The notes: generated from the sequence alone by a model not told the origin. 64,000 nucleotides of DNA from Clostridium ljungdahlii (GCF_001636845.1 NZ_LITT01000023.1:367088-431087); one strand, 5' to 3'. Shown: positions 35,177-45,407, numbered from the stretch's first letter. Program-made: numbers and translations.

Positions 35177-35371
35177 ATGAAATATTATTCTATTGGTAAG
35201 TTTTCAAAATTAATAGGTAAAAACCCACAAACATTAAGAGAATGGGATAAAAAAGATATATTAAAACCATATTATGTTGCTCCAACAGGGTATAGATATT
35301 ATTCACAAGAACAACTTAATCATTTTTTAGGTATAAAAGGTATTGAAACTAAAACTAAAAAAGTAAGATGA
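35177..35371 (+). CDS. IS607 TnpA N-terminal helix-turn-helix only (truncated recombinase)
   Basis: The 64-residue product (MKYYSIGKFSKLIGKNPQTL, then REWDKKDILKPYYVAPTGYR) is the MerR-like DNA-binding domain found at the start of IS607 serine recombinases. The catalytic domain (with the nucleophilic Ser, normally another 140 residues) is gone; the frame stops after IKGIETKTKKVR, 18 bases before tnpB. ATG 35177 follows AAGAGGTG. Alone it cannot catalyse movement but could still bind the ends and repress. Confidence 0.8.
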   Translation: MKYYSIGKFSKLIGKNPQTLREWDKKDILKPYYVAPTGYRYYSQEQLNHFLGIKGIETKTKKVR

Positions 35372-35389
35372 TTAAGGAGTTGTTAGAGA

Positions 35390-36511
35390 ATGATTCTAGG
35401 GAAGAAAGTTAGAATATTTCCAACTAAAGAGCAAGAACAAAAATTATGGCAATCTGTTGGTACTGCAAGATTTATTTATAATTGGACACTTGCAAGGCAA
35501 GAAGATAATTATAAAAATGGTGGGAAATTTATATCAGATAATGATTTGAGAAAAGAAATAACAATACTCAAACAAGATAGTCTAAGTTGGCTAAATGAAG
35601 TATCTAACAATGTGGCTAAACAAGCTGTTAAAGATGGTTGCGATGCTTATAAGAAGCTTTTCAAAAAGTTAGCTGATAATCCAAGGTTTAAAAGTAGAAA
35701 AAAGTCTAAGCCATCTTTTTATAATGATACATCAAAGCTTAAAGTTAAAGAAAATTCGGTGTTAATTGAAAAGGTTGGTTGGATAGATATAAAGAAAAAT
35801 ACAATACCTATGAACTGTAAATATACTAATCCGAGAATAAGTTTTGACGGAAAGTATTGGTTCATATCAGTAGGTATAGAAAAAGAAAATCCAATAGTAG
35901 AATTAACAAATGAAAGTATTGGTATTGATGTTGGGGTAAAGGATTTAGCTATATGTTCTAACGGAATGACTTTTAAAAATATCAATAAGACAAAAGTTGT
36001 AAAGCAACTTGAAAAAAGGCTACGTAGATTACAACGTAGGGTATCTCGCAAATACCTAAAAAATAAAGAAGGGAGTAAGTTTGTCAAAACAGGTAATATT
36101 ATAAAAATCGAAAAGCAGATTAAATTACTTCATAGAAAATTAGCAAATATAAGAAGTAATCATATTCACCAAGCAACGAATAAGATAGTGAAAACCAAGC
36201 CATCGAGAGTTGTTATGGAAACACTTAATATTAAAGGAATGATGAAGAACCGATATTTAGCAAAAGCAATAGCAAAACAATGTTTGTATGAGTTTAAAAG
36301 ACAAATGCAATATAAATGTGAGTTCAATGGTATTGAATTTATAGAAGCAGACAAATGGTATCCTTCATCAAAGACTTGCAGTGAGTGTGGACATATAAAA
36401 TCAAAGCTTTTACTATCTGAAAGGACATATATATGTGAGAAATGTGGTTGTGTTATAGATAGAGATTATAATGCAAGTATCAATCTATCAAGATATGAAT
36501 TAGTAGGCTAA
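35390..36511 (+). CDS. tnpB: RNA-guided nuclease TnpB (IS607-associated)
   Basis: TnpB is the transposon-encoded RNA-guided DNA nuclease related to Cas12. The 373-residue protein keeps its RuvC residues: Asp180 in IGIDVGVKDLAICSNG, Glu277 in RVVMETLNIKGMMK and Asp359 in VIDRDYNASINLS. The zinc finger Cys330/333/349/352 (CSECG and CEKCG) is complete. So it looks active, unlike its recombinase partner. Its guide RNA should come from the 3' end of the gene and the sequence after it. Confidence 0.92.
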   Translation: MILGKKVRIFPTKEQEQKLWQSVGTARFIYNWTLARQEDNYKNGGKFISDNDLRKEITILKQDSLSWLNEVSNNVAKQAVKDGCDAYKKLFKKLADNPRFKSRKKSKPSFYNDTSKLKVKENSVLIEKVGWIDIKKNTIPMNCKYTNPRISFDGKYWFISVGIEKENPIVELTNESIGIDVGVKDLAICSNGMTFKNINKTKVVKQLEKRLRRLQRRVSRKYLKNKEGSKFVKTGNIIKIEKQIKLLHRKLANIRSNHIHQATNKIVKTKPSRVVMETLNIKGMMKNRYLAKAIAKQCLYEFKRQMQYKCEFNGIEFIEADKWYPSSKTCSECGHIKSKLLLSERTYICEKCGCVIDRDYNASINLSRYELVG

Positions 36512-36662
36512 TCACTTAAAAGATACTACTAATATGTACCATGCGTTGTATGGGAATTTAAGCCCTCGGACTATTATATCAAACCAAAGTAGCTTTATAG
36601 TAAAATGGGATAGGCTGAACAGGGAATTAAACAAGCTTTATAGAGTTCTATAATGTTTTGGC
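36450..36662 (+). ncRNA. Candidate TnpB guide (omega) RNA
   Basis: No gene lies in 36512-36674, but the sequence is less AT-rich than spacers around it (ACCATGCGTTGTATGGGAAT, AAGCCCTCGGACTA). ACCATGCGTTGTATGG can form a hairpin (CCAT/ATGG). In TnpB elements the guide RNA spans the end of tnpB and the element's right end, with the guide taken from flanking DNA. The exact bounds cannot be told here. Confidence 0.45.
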
Positions 36663-36674
36663 AACGGATTAACT

Positions 36675-37853
36675 GTGAAACTTAACTTTAGAAAAAAAGA
36701 TGATTATATATGTCCCTATTGTTTTTCTAAACATGCTTTAAATGAAGTGAATTTTATATGCAAAAATGATCCTGATTTATGTGAAAATGCAAGAAATCTA
36801 ACGCCTATAAAGCCAAAGAACGTTGAGGACAAAAATGAAATGCCGGATTATGTGTTTTGCAATGAGTGTGGACAGAAAACCAATATAAAAGTATGTCCAA
36901 CCTGTAATCAAGAACTTCCATATTCAATTGGAGAATATGATAATTTAATATTTGCAGTAATTGGTGCAAAAGAGGCAGGGAAAAGCCATTATATTGCAGT
37001 TTTGATTCAAAAGATAATGAATGAGATAGCTTCGGCCTTCAATTATAGCCTTTCAGCAGTTAATGATGCTACTATGAATAGATATAGAAATGATTTTTAT
37101 AATCCTATTTTTAAGAGAAATGAAATTATAGGAGTAACTCATTCTGCTAAAACGGATGCCTCTGTAAAACAGCCTCTTATATATAATCTTGTTTTTAAGG
37201 ATAATGGAATCTTTGGAAGCCTTCTGAAAAGTAAGAGGATAAGCAATGCAGTTACTATTGCTTTCTTTGATACTGCAGGTGAGGATCTAGATTCTGAGAA
37301 TACTATGAAAACTGTAAATAAGTACATATATAACTCTTCAGGTATAATATTTTTACTTGATCCTCTTCAACTGGAGGAAGTTAGGAGGAAGCTGCCTAAA
37401 AATATTAAATTGCCACAGCAAAATACAGAGATAGAAGACTTGCTTTCTAGAACGGCAAACCTCATTAGAAAGGCGAATGATATAGGAATGGATAAGCTTA
37501 TAGACATACCTGTGGCTGTGGCTTTTTCAAAAATTGATGCAGTGGAATCACTGATTGATCCATCAAGCTGCATAAATTATCCAAGCAGCCATGTAAGCAA
37601 GGGATATTTTGATTTGGCAGATTTTGAGGATGTAAATGGAACAATGGAATCTTTAGTCAGGAGCTGGGGCGGAGAAAATTTTGCAAATCAGCTTAGTTCA
37701 AATTTTAAAGAGTACGCTTATTTTGGATTGACAGCTCTTGGATGTAATCCTGAAAGTAACAGGATAGCTAAGCTTAGACCGCATAGGGTGGAAGATCCTT
37801 TTTTGTGGCTTCTCTATAAATACAAGTTTATTAAGGGAGAAAAGAGGAAGTGA
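36675..37853 (+). CDS. Zinc-ribbon P-loop GTPase of the GAP1/tubulin-like system (GTPase 1)
   Basis: The 392-residue protein opens with zinc-binding Cys pairs (CPYC at 13-16, CNEC at 62-65, CPTC at 74-77), a double zinc ribbon, followed by a P-loop GAKEAGKS at 97-104, a switch/Walker B AFFDTAGEDL near 197-204 and FSKIDAV in place of N-K-x-D. It looks like a TRAFAC-type GTPase. A paralogue is at 54045 and each is followed directly by a GAP1-like gene, so the two proteins probably work together. GTG 36675 has a poor ribosome site; the IS element right in front may have replaced the original leader. Confidence 0.82.
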   Translation: MKLNFRKKDDYICPYCFSKHALNEVNFICKNDPDLCENARNLTPIKPKNVEDKNEMPDYVFCNECGQKTNIKVCPTCNQELPYSIGEYDNLIFAVIGAKEAGKSHYIAVLIQKIMNEIASAFNYSLSAVNDATMNRYRNDFYNPIFKRNEIIGVTHSAKTDASVKQPLIYNLVFKDNGIFGSLLKSKRISNAVTIAFFDTAGEDLDSENTMKTVNKYIYNSSGIIFLLDPLQLEEVRRKLPKNIKLPQQNTEIEDLLSRTANLIRKANDIGMDKLIDIPVAVAFSKIDAVESLIDPSSCINYPSSHVSKGYFDLADFEDVNGTMESLVRSWGGENFANQLSSNFKEYAYFGLTALGCNPESNRIAKLRPHRVEDPFLWLLYKYKFIKGEKRK

Positions 37854-37859
37854 TGGATA

Positions 37860-40472
37860 ATGGCAGTTCAGCAGCTTTTTTATACGTCCTGTAAAAAGGG
37901 ATTGTCCTCTGGAATGGGATTTCAAACTTATTCCATGTCAAAGGATATTACAGACAACGAGAGAATGGAAATAGAAAGCCACTGCATATACATACCGCCT
38001 TCTAATCTTCCGACACAACCTACCAAAGAAGAGATAGACAGGTTGTTTCCTATATCTTTTTCTTCTTTTAGACTTGAAAATGGAAAGTACTGTATTTCAC
38101 AAATTAAATATGTGGGAAAAGATTATTCAGAGAGATATGGAAATTATTTTTGCCATGTAATTATATCGAATAATCCTTGGGAATTTTATCCTATAGAGCT
38201 TTATAAATCGCCTGTTTTTAGAGATTGTTTGAGTGAAGAAGAAAAAAATGCTGTTGAAATAGACTATCTTCCTGAAATTACAGAGATTCCCCTTGAAAAT
38301 GTAATTGACTTTGATGAAATAAGTAATTTTTTAAAAGGCAGTGGAGGAGATAGGGGTAAGAAATTTACAAGTCTTTTAGAACGTATTGTGATGTATAATA
38401 GTTCCCAAAAAAGAATTATACTTGCAGATGTAAAAGAAAACACTCCTTTATGGATTGGGGCAGTTTGTATGTCACTACCTAAAAAGCTGGCGCAGCAATT
38501 TAGTTTTACTACTTACTGCTATAACCCAGACAATATAGATTATATACTCTGCGGTATAAGTAAAATGGGAAGCAAATTTAATTTTGCAGACAATCGAAAG
38601 CTGTATGAATACAGTATTTTAAATTTTTCAGAAGATTATCCCAGGGGTAAAAGCAGTTTTTCAAAGAGGGCTGAAGTAGGATACACTGTTTCAAAAGAAG
38701 TATTTCTGCCCTTTTTAAAATTTTTAGATCAGTTTGAGTACAATAAACTGGATGAAGAAGTGGATAATTGTGTAACTCTTTATAATATAGTAAAAAAGGG
38801 ACTCGAAAAATGCAGCGTAGAAGATGTGAAAAAGGCTCTTAGTTTTGCAATTAAGTATAAATCGGAAGAGGCCTATGAAGAATTATTTCATCAGATTAAT
38901 GCAAGACTTGAAAAGATAAGCACACAGGTAGACGTACAGCTTTGCTATATGATAACTACATTTTTACTTAAAGTGTCCAGATACATAGGTGATGATAATT
39001 ATATAGTAAAGGCTTATAAATTTTTCTTTGACTCTCTTGATTATATTGCAGTTTACAGCAAAGACACTGATATTTGTGAAATGTTGAATTTGCGTAAAAG
39101 AATGGCACAGGATGAAATGGATAATATGGGACAATTTCTAGAAGTCTCACTGAGTCCAGATAGAATAAAAAATATTCAAAAGTATATTAAAGAAAACCCA
39201 GTTTATTATTCAATTTCTACAATAGCAGATATAATTTACTCCGGCTACACTTTTAAAGATAAAAATGTGACTTTGCTTTTAAATAACTGTATAAAATTTT
39301 TAATAGCATCTGAAGACAGCACCTTATATGTGCTTAATTATTTTAAAAATGATTGTGAGTGCATTTCAAAAATTATTATTAGAATTTACTGCATAAACTA
39401 TTATTTAGGTAAAAACCAGGCTATTTTGAATTTACTTGCGAAATTTGTTGTAGATGAGGGAAATAAGGATGGCAATTGGAAGAAAAAAGTCTATTTAAAT
39501 ATGTACAACCTTCCAAACTCTTATAATTTTTTATTTTCTCTATATGTTTTTGAACTAAAGGGAAATATTCAAAATCAGGACTTTTTTATAAATTACTGCA
39601 GTGAAATATTCAATTCTTTTGAAGAATACAGAAATGAAAAATTTTCAGATGCTTTTAAATTATATTTGGAGTTTTATAATGGAGATAAAGCAGCCCTTGA
39701 AAGTTACAAAGGCATACTGAATTATATAATTGAGAACTTAAATATGCACATTGTGGATAAAAAAGTAATGGAAAAGTTTATAACGGATGTGGAAGAAAAG
39801 TTAACTATAGATAATGTAGAAGAAGAAGAAGAAAATGCAATTATTGAAGCAATTTTAAAATTAAAAAGAAAGTATAATATTACAACTACCTATAATACAT
39901 CAGAACTTTTGTATATTGGTAAGAGAATTGAAAATCCAGATATGGACTATGATGAAAAACTTCTTAAGAAGGTCAAATATAACTTTTCATGTATGAGTGA
40001 AGAAAAGTATAGAGAATACTTAAGCTGGCTTTTACCTAATATATTAGTGCAGTCTTCTGGATTTACAGGCCATATAAAGGTAAAAAAGACTTTTTTTTGT
40101 TCCAAATATGAAGATACCTTTTACAATGTATATGTTAATGGTATAGAGGATATACTTTTTACAAAAAAATATAAAAATTTAATGGGTTCCCAATATAATG
40201 AGAGGTATAAAATATTTTTAGATTTTTTCATAACCTTATATAAAAATAAGAAAAATTTAAGTGAAGAAAGGGAAAATATTATATATAATAGAGTAATAGA
40301 AATACTTATAAAAATTTCTCAAAAAAAGTTAAAAGAGTATACTGCCTATATTGTTGATAAGACGAGTAAATTAAAAAATCAAGTTTATATTAGAGAAAAG
40401 TGGCTTGAAATTGAAAAAGAAGCAGAGGAAAAAGGCAAGAAAAAGGGTATACTTGATCTTTTTAAAAAATGA
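37860..40472 (+). CDS. GTPase-associated protein 1 (GAP1)-like, 870 aa
   Basis: The N-terminus (QQLFYTSCKKGLSSGMGF, then YVGKDYSERYGNYFCHVII) fits the GAP1 N-terminal domain, known from gene neighbourhoods with GTPases in bacterial NTP-dependent conflict-type systems. Residues 130-300 include LLERIVMYNSSQKRIILADV and KLAQQFSFTTYCYNP, typical of the next domain. The last 500 residues are helical, likely alpha-alpha repeats, ending in a basic KGKKKGILDLFKK tail. There is no enzyme motif. ATG 37860 lies 7 bases after GTPase 1. The 351-residue protein at 55322 has only the N-terminal part. Confidence 0.75.
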   Translation: MAVQQLFYTSCKKGLSSGMGFQTYSMSKDITDNERMEIESHCIYIPPSNLPTQPTKEEIDRLFPISFSSFRLENGKYCISQIKYVGKDYSERYGNYFCHVIISNNPWEFYPIELYKSPVFRDCLSEEEKNAVEIDYLPEITEIPLENVIDFDEISNFLKGSGGDRGKKFTSLLERIVMYNSSQKRIILADVKENTPLWIGAVCMSLPKKLAQQFSFTTYCYNPDNIDYILCGISKMGSKFNFADNRKLYEYSILNFSEDYPRGKSSFSKRAEVGYTVSKEVFLPFLKFLDQFEYNKLDEEVDNCVTLYNIVKKGLEKCSVEDVKKALSFAIKYKSEEAYEELFHQINARLEKISTQVDVQLCYMITTFLLKVSRYIGDDNYIVKAYKFFFDSLDYIAVYSKDTDICEMLNLRKRMAQDEMDNMGQFLEVSLSPDRIKNIQKYIKENPVYYSISTIADIIYSGYTFKDKNVTLLLNNCIKFLIASEDSTLYVLNYFKNDCECISKIIIRIYCINYYLGKNQAILNLLAKFVVDEGNKDGNWKKKVYLNMYNLPNSYNFLFSLYVFELKGNIQNQDFFINYCSEIFNSFEEYRNEKFSDAFKLYLEFYNGDKAALESYKGILNYIIENLNMHIVDKKVMEKFITDVEEKLTIDNVEEEEENAIIEAILKLKRKYNITTTYNTSELLYIGKRIENPDMDYDEKLLKKVKYNFSCMSEEKYREYLSWLLPNILVQSSGFTGHIKVKKTFFCSKYEDTFYNVYVNGIEDILFTKKYKNLMGSQYNERYKIFLDFFITLYKNKKNLSEERENIIYNRVIEILIKISQKKLKEYTAYIVDKTSKLKNQVYIREKWLEIEKEAEEKGKKKGILDLFKK

Positions 40473-40493
40473 TTTAAAGAGGTGTTATTTACT

Positions 40494-41948
40494 GTGAAAA
40501 TTAGAGCTAAGATGGTTCTCATTGCAGTTTTTGTGTATGTTCTCCAATTGGGTTTTATACCTTCACAAAAGGTATACGCCAGTACATCATCTCCAAATGT
40601 AGATGTAGTTTTTGTGCTTGATTCAAGTGGTTCCATGAAACAAAGTGATCCAGAGGAGATAAGGACAGAAGCTATAAAGATGTTTTTGGATATGGGACAG
40701 GTACAAGGAAACAAGGCAGGACTTGTGGCTTATTCGGATACCATAATAAAAGAACATAACCTGGATGAAATAAATTCTGAATCGGATAAAGAGAGAATAG
40801 AGGAAATGGCTTCTAATATACCTCTTGGGCAGAAAACCGATATTGGAAGAGGTCTTTTGGAAGGTGCAAAGGTATTAGATAGTGGACATAACAGCAATAA
40901 TAGACCCCTTATAATACTGCTGTCCGATGGAAAAAATGATTCTCAAAGAAGTGCCAGTGAATCTTTAAAGGATCTAAATAGCGCAATAAGCATATGCAAA
41001 AGCAAAGGATATCCTGTGTACACTATAGGACTCAACTATGATGGAACTGTAGATAAAGCACAGTTAACTCAAATAGCCAGCGAAACAAAAGGGAAAAATT
41101 ACATAACCAATAAGGCATCAGACCTTACAGATATACTAAAGGATATATATGGAGACAGTGCAAATGTAAAAGTTCAGGATCAGGGAAATATTGTGGCAGA
41201 TGGAACCTTTCAGGATTTTAAAATAAATGTACCAGGGTCAAATGTTTTGGAAGCCAATATATCCATGGTTACAGACAAACCTTTAGAATTAAAGCTTATA
41301 AATCCTTCAGGTAAGGAAGTACAGATACCTTCAAGTGATGTGGTTTTTACAAAGTCAAAGAAGTATTCAGTACTTAAGATTGTAAAACCTGCAGGCGGTC
41401 AGTGGAATCTAAAGGTGAAAGGTGTAAGCGGAAGCAATATAAAGATAAGTTATGTATTTAATTATAAAAATCAGGGAAAACAAAATTCTGTAGATAAAAA
41501 TATTCAAAGCAATAACTCTGCACTTAAAAGTCCAAAGGTCATAGGAGCAGCTGCAGCTGCAGCACTAATTATTATAGGACTTGCAGCCTTTGTACTGATG
41601 AAGAAAAGACGTGTACAGGGATTTGGAAGACTGGAAATTCATATTAAAGATGAAAATACCAGTGAAGTTCTTTCACCTCAATTTAGAAATTTGGACAATT
41701 ATAACGGAAGCTTTACACTTTTTGAAGTATTAGGATTAAAAGAAGAGTATGCAGAAACAGAAAATATAAAATTTATATTTAAAGAAGATGACAGCATAGA
41801 ACTTGTAAATAAGTCAGGCTGTGTACTGCAAAAGTCTGGTAGAAAGCTTGAGGAAAGTTCCAAGCTAGTTCTTTATAACAGAGATAAAGTAACAGTGTTT
41901 TTAAATAAAGTAACAAAGAGTATAACATTAGAATTTCACTCAAAATAG
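40494..41948 (+). CDS. Membrane-anchored VWA protein with cytoplasmic FHA-like tail
   Basis: GTG 40494 follows AAGAGGTG; 484 residues. A signal peptide (1-29) precedes a VWA domain with a complete MIDAS: DSSGS, Thr in KTDIG and SDGKND. A beta-rich segment follows, then one TM helix (VIGAAAAAALIIIGLAAFVL, near 345-366), a basic KKRR stop-transfer and a last domain of about 110 residues (IKFIFKEDDSIELVNKSG, VLYNRDKVTVFLN) that looks FHA-like. So the VWA is outside and the tail inside, a good layout for a sensor. It lies between GAP1 and the tubulin-like gene. Confidence 0.82.
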   Translation: MKIRAKMVLIAVFVYVLQLGFIPSQKVYASTSSPNVDVVFVLDSSGSMKQSDPEEIRTEAIKMFLDMGQVQGNKAGLVAYSDTIIKEHNLDEINSESDKERIEEMASNIPLGQKTDIGRGLLEGAKVLDSGHNSNNRPLIILLSDGKNDSQRSASESLKDLNSAISICKSKGYPVYTIGLNYDGTVDKAQLTQIASETKGKNYITNKASDLTDILKDIYGDSANVKVQDQGNIVADGTFQDFKINVPGSNVLEANISMVTDKPLELKLINPSGKEVQIPSSDVVFTKSKKYSVLKIVKPAGGQWNLKVKGVSGSNIKISYVFNYKNQGKQNSVDKNIQSNNSALKSPKVIGAAAAAALIIIGLAAFVLMKKRRVQGFGRLEIHIKDENTSEVLSPQFRNLDNYNGSFTLFEVLGLKEEYAETENIKFIFKEDDSIELVNKSGCVLQKSGRKLEESSKLVLYNRDKVTVFLNKVTKSITLEFHSK

Positions 41949-41967
41949 TGTCAAAGGGAGGTAGAAT

Positions 41968-44900
41968 ATGAATACTAGAGTTAGGGAACACCTGGAAGAC
42001 CTTGAAGTTAGCAAAGGTGGAGGAATAATAAGTGACAAGATACGTATAGAAACCATACCTAATCCAGTTCTTGTAATAGGACTTGGAGGAACAGGTATAG
42101 ATGCTATGCTGAGATTAAAATATCAAATAAATAAAAGATTTGTGCTGGAGCAGGACAGTATTTCAAATACAAGAAAAGATAAACCTAAGAAAGTTGAGTT
42201 CTTAGGTTTTGAAACAAATCAGGGAGAGAAAAATAAGAGATATCCCATGAATGGTGGGGTAGGACTTGATCCTCAAAGTGAACTTGTCATGCTTTCAAAT
42301 GCAGAAGTCAGGTCCATATTGAATGATCGTAAGATACTGGATGATTGTATAAAAGAGTGGCTGGCACCAGAGTTGTCTTCTGAAAGCGGTACTGATGGTG
42401 CAGGTGGAGTTAGACAGGTTGGCAGACTGCTGCTTTTTACAAAAATTAATGAGATTGTGGATTGTCTAGAAAAGAAAATAAGACTTCTTCAGGAAGACAC
42501 AGAGGAAATTTTACATGTGTTTGTACTTTCTGGACTTTCAGGGGGAACTGGAAGTGGAACTTTCATAGATATTGCCTATATAGTAAGGGGAATAATGAAT
42601 AATATTTACGGAGCAAAAGGCGATGACAAGGTAAATATTATGAGCTATTTATTTATGCCTGATGTGAACTTATCCAAAACTTCCGACAATCAGTCCGCAC
42701 AATCCTATATTATAAAAAATGGATTTGCAGCACTTAAGGAACTGGATTATCTCATGGGTATTGGAGACAGACATGAGAGGTTTACTCAAAAGTATAGAAA
42801 CAGGCTTACAGTGGATTCACCTATGCCTCCTTTTAATCTGTGCCATCTTATTTCTGCTACAAATGTAGATGGAAGACCTATGAGCAATGCATATGACTAC
42901 TGTATGAATGTGACTGCAGAAAATATTGTAAATTTCATGTCAAATGAGGTTAGAGAATCTGGAGGAGTATTTGCAATACAGGATTATATAAGCAACTTGA
43001 AGCAGAACACGGATAATATGGCAAAACCATATATGGCAAATTACAAATATGTAATGATAGGTGCCTCCTCTGCAGTACTTCCTCTCGAAGAGATAACTAC
43101 TTACATGGCATATAAACTTTTTGAAAAAATACAGTATATGTTTGAGAACGTACCTAAAGAACAGGAAATAGATCAGTTTATAAGAAAGGCAAGATTGGAT
43201 GAGGATGCTGTAATAGATAGATTTGAGGAGCATCTTCAAAATAGAAAGCCACTAACAGGCTATAAAAACAGGGAAAAGTTTAATTATGACAATGTAATAA
43301 AAAAGCAGTCCGTGAATATAGATGAAGAGATGAAAGAGTACTTGAGGGACTGCACAAATGAATATGATAAAGTGAAAGTACAATATCCGGGTGAAATTTT
43401 AAAACTAGTTAAGGATATGGTTAATCAAATTTTTAAAGACCCTAAAAAAGGACCTTTTTATGCATCTAGAGTATTGTTTTCAGATGGATTTTGTGTTGTA
43501 AGAACTCTAGAGACACAAGTAACTTCTTTAAATGAAAGACTTATGAATATTTCTACGGAAATAAAGTCTGCAGAAGAACTAGCTGAGGATAAGTTTGTAG
43601 AAGCTAGAAAAGCCCTATTGTTTACTAAAGAAGGTAAAAAAAATGATTACATAGAGGCCAAAAGTGAAGAGTATTTATTAAAATCTGAAGAACAGAGAAT
43701 AATGAGGATGGCTGATTTTTACAGCAGTGTAATTGAAGAGCTTAGCAAACTGAATAACAGTATTTATAGGGTATACACTGAAATATTAAATGAATTGAAC
43801 AGGATATTTAAAGAAGATGGAGATGTACTTGTAAAGGGAGAAGAAATAGAAGGGGCCCTTGGAAGAACTTATTCCTGGACAGTAGTAAAAGTGCCGGATT
43901 TAGTAGATTATATTGAAAAAGTTGTGAATAAAGAAGAAGCAGATGACATTGTAAGGAGATTTTCTGAGAGACTTTTAGAGGAATCCCAAAAATGGATTGA
44001 CGAAATGCATATTGATGTGGTTGGATCAATTTCAAATTTTGTATCAGAAGAATATGGAGATGTAATAACAAAGTCCATGGAAGATTTCCTTGCCTTAGAA
44101 TACGGAGAGGATAAATCTATAATAAATATAGTTAAGGATCAAATTGCACCAAAGCTTGATAGGGATGCAGTGCCTATTTTTCATTTAAGTAATACGGAGG
44201 CATTGAATTTCCCGGCATGGAGTATGGTTTCAGTGCCTAGAAATGCAAAGAAAATTCTTGAAGGAATTAAGGAATATAAGAAAAACTCCAATAAAGGCAA
44301 TGCCATTAACATCAAGGAAAGTATGGTTACAAATAGGATATTCTGGCTTAACACTAAAAATGGAGTTCCATTGTATTCTTATGCTCCTATAAAACATTAC
44401 GAAGAGATTTATGAAAAAACTATGTTTGAAAGGGATGGAATAGGAAGGCATTTATATCAAAACGGAGAGAAAAATTGGGTATACCTTCCGTCACCTATTC
44501 CAGAAGAAGCCTGGGGTACAACTTATGTAAATGATAGAGTAAAAGGATATAATGAAAAAGTAAGGAATCTCTTTGATAGAGCCTTAGAACTTGGATGTAT
44601 AGTAGATACCCAAAAGGGGAGCAATGAAAGATACAAGTGTGTTATTACTGAAGAATTTGATATAGATAATTTTATGAAAAATTATAATATGGATATGAAA
44701 AGTGACAAGATAAATATAGGAGAGGTAAAAAGGGCCATAGGGGATATGAACAAACTTATTCAGGATAAGTTGACCCCTGTGCAAGATAGTGACAGCCAGA
44801 AATATTATATTTATGAAAGCAGCAGCATCGAAAAGGCTAAAATTGATCTGATAAGAACTCCAGAGCTTACAGAGCTTGTAAAAAAAGAAGTGGAAAAGTA

Positions 44901-45375
44901 TGAAAAAATAATAGATAAGAAAAAGGAACTTGAAAATGTAATATCAGATTTGAGCAAAGCTGAAGCTAATGTAGATAGTTTTTTAAGGGCACTTTATACG
45001 GAAACTATAATAAAAAAGGGTTTGCTTTATGTTTATAATGGAAGTGAAGACAGCAAAGTAGATATAGAACCCTTTATAAATGTATTAAAGCAAAAGGAAT
45101 ATCAGTATAAAGCTATATTTGATAAATATGAGACTTTAGACAAGGGAGAAAAGACTATTGTAGATAAAACTTCAGATAGAAAGTTAGAACAGCTTTCCAC
45201 AGGAGATGGAGTTGAGATCCTAAAATCAAAAGTAAGTTCTATTATAGAAGAAGTGAAATCATCTGCTGGGGAATTGGACACTAGAAAGTATCAGATGGTA
45301 GATGGTGACGAACTGTATGCTTTTTATACTGACATACTTTCAAGACTTCAAGAGGTACAAAAATTGCTGGCTTAG
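41968..45375 (+). CDS. Tubulin/FtsZ-like GTPase, 1135 aa
   Basis: The protein belongs to the tubulin-like group often found with VWA genes. It has a nucleotide-binding VLVIGLGGTGIDAML at 35-48 and the tubulin signature GLSGGTGSGTFIDIA at 189-203 (G-G-T-G-S-G). Residues 80-110 (GVGLDPQSELVMLSNAEV) also look like part of the GTPase core. The remaining 700 residues are mostly helical with coiled coils and have no catalytic motif I know. The size is over twice that of FtsZ. It should bind GTP and may polymerise. ATG 41968 follows AAGGGAGG. Confidence 0.82.
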   Translation: MNTRVREHLEDLEVSKGGGIISDKIRIETIPNPVLVIGLGGTGIDAMLRLKYQINKRFVLEQDSISNTRKDKPKKVEFLGFETNQGEKNKRYPMNGGVGLDPQSELVMLSNAEVRSILNDRKILDDCIKEWLAPELSSESGTDGAGGVRQVGRLLLFTKINEIVDCLEKKIRLLQEDTEEILHVFVLSGLSGGTGSGTFIDIAYIVRGIMNNIYGAKGDDKVNIMSYLFMPDVNLSKTSDNQSAQSYIIKNGFAALKELDYLMGIGDRHERFTQKYRNRLTVDSPMPPFNLCHLISATNVDGRPMSNAYDYCMNVTAENIVNFMSNEVRESGGVFAIQDYISNLKQNTDNMAKPYMANYKYVMIGASSAVLPLEEITTYMAYKLFEKIQYMFENVPKEQEIDQFIRKARLDEDAVIDRFEEHLQNRKPLTGYKNREKFNYDNVIKKQSVNIDEEMKEYLRDCTNEYDKVKVQYPGEILKLVKDMVNQIFKDPKKGPFYASRVLFSDGFCVVRTLETQVTSLNERLMNISTEIKSAEELAEDKFVEARKALLFTKEGKKNDYIEAKSEEYLLKSEEQRIMRMADFYSSVIEELSKLNNSIYRVYTEILNELNRIFKEDGDVLVKGEEIEGALGRTYSWTVVKVPDLVDYIEKVVNKEEADDIVRRFSERLLEESQKWIDEMHIDVVGSISNFVSEEYGDVITKSMEDFLALEYGEDKSIINIVKDQIAPKLDRDAVPIFHLSNTEALNFPAWSMVSVPRNAKKILEGIKEYKKNSNKGNAINIKESMVTNRIFWLNTKNGVPLYSYAPIKHYEEIYEKTMFERDGIGRHLYQNGEKNWVYLPSPIPEEAWGTTYVNDRVKGYNEKVRNLFDRALELGCIVDTQKGSNERYKCVITEEFDIDNFMKNYNMDMKSDKINIGEVKRAIGDMNKLIQDKLTPVQDSDSQKYYIYESSSIEKAKIDLIRTPELTELVKKEVEKYEKIIDKKKELENVISDLSKAEANVDSFLRALYTETIIKKGLLYVYNGSEDSKVDIEPFINVLKQKEYQYKAIFDKYETLDKGEKTIVDKTSDRKLEQLSTGDGVEILKSKVSSIIEEVKSSAGELDTRKYQMVDGDELYAFYTDILSRLQEVQKLLA

Positions 45376-45407
45376 ATAATATGGATCTGTAATTGGGAGG
45401 AATTTTC

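Larger units (their letters stand above)
35085..36662 (+). mobile_element. IS607-family element, recombinase truncated, TnpB intact
   Basis: The element holds a DNA-binding stub of an IS607 serine recombinase and a complete TnpB, in the usual order and strand. Bounds are approximate: the left end is after the family C palindrome and the right end is near the start of the GTPase gene at 36675. No target duplication is expected for IS607. The sequence between 36512 and 36662 has no gene and probably encodes the guide RNA. It sits inside the GTPase/tubulin-like operon. Confidence 0.7.

Noticed and set aside
42940..43239. Minus-strand open frames within the large system genes (e.g. here)
   Set aside because: They are shadows of plus-strand coding sequence with no ribosome site and low-complexity hydrophobic translation.
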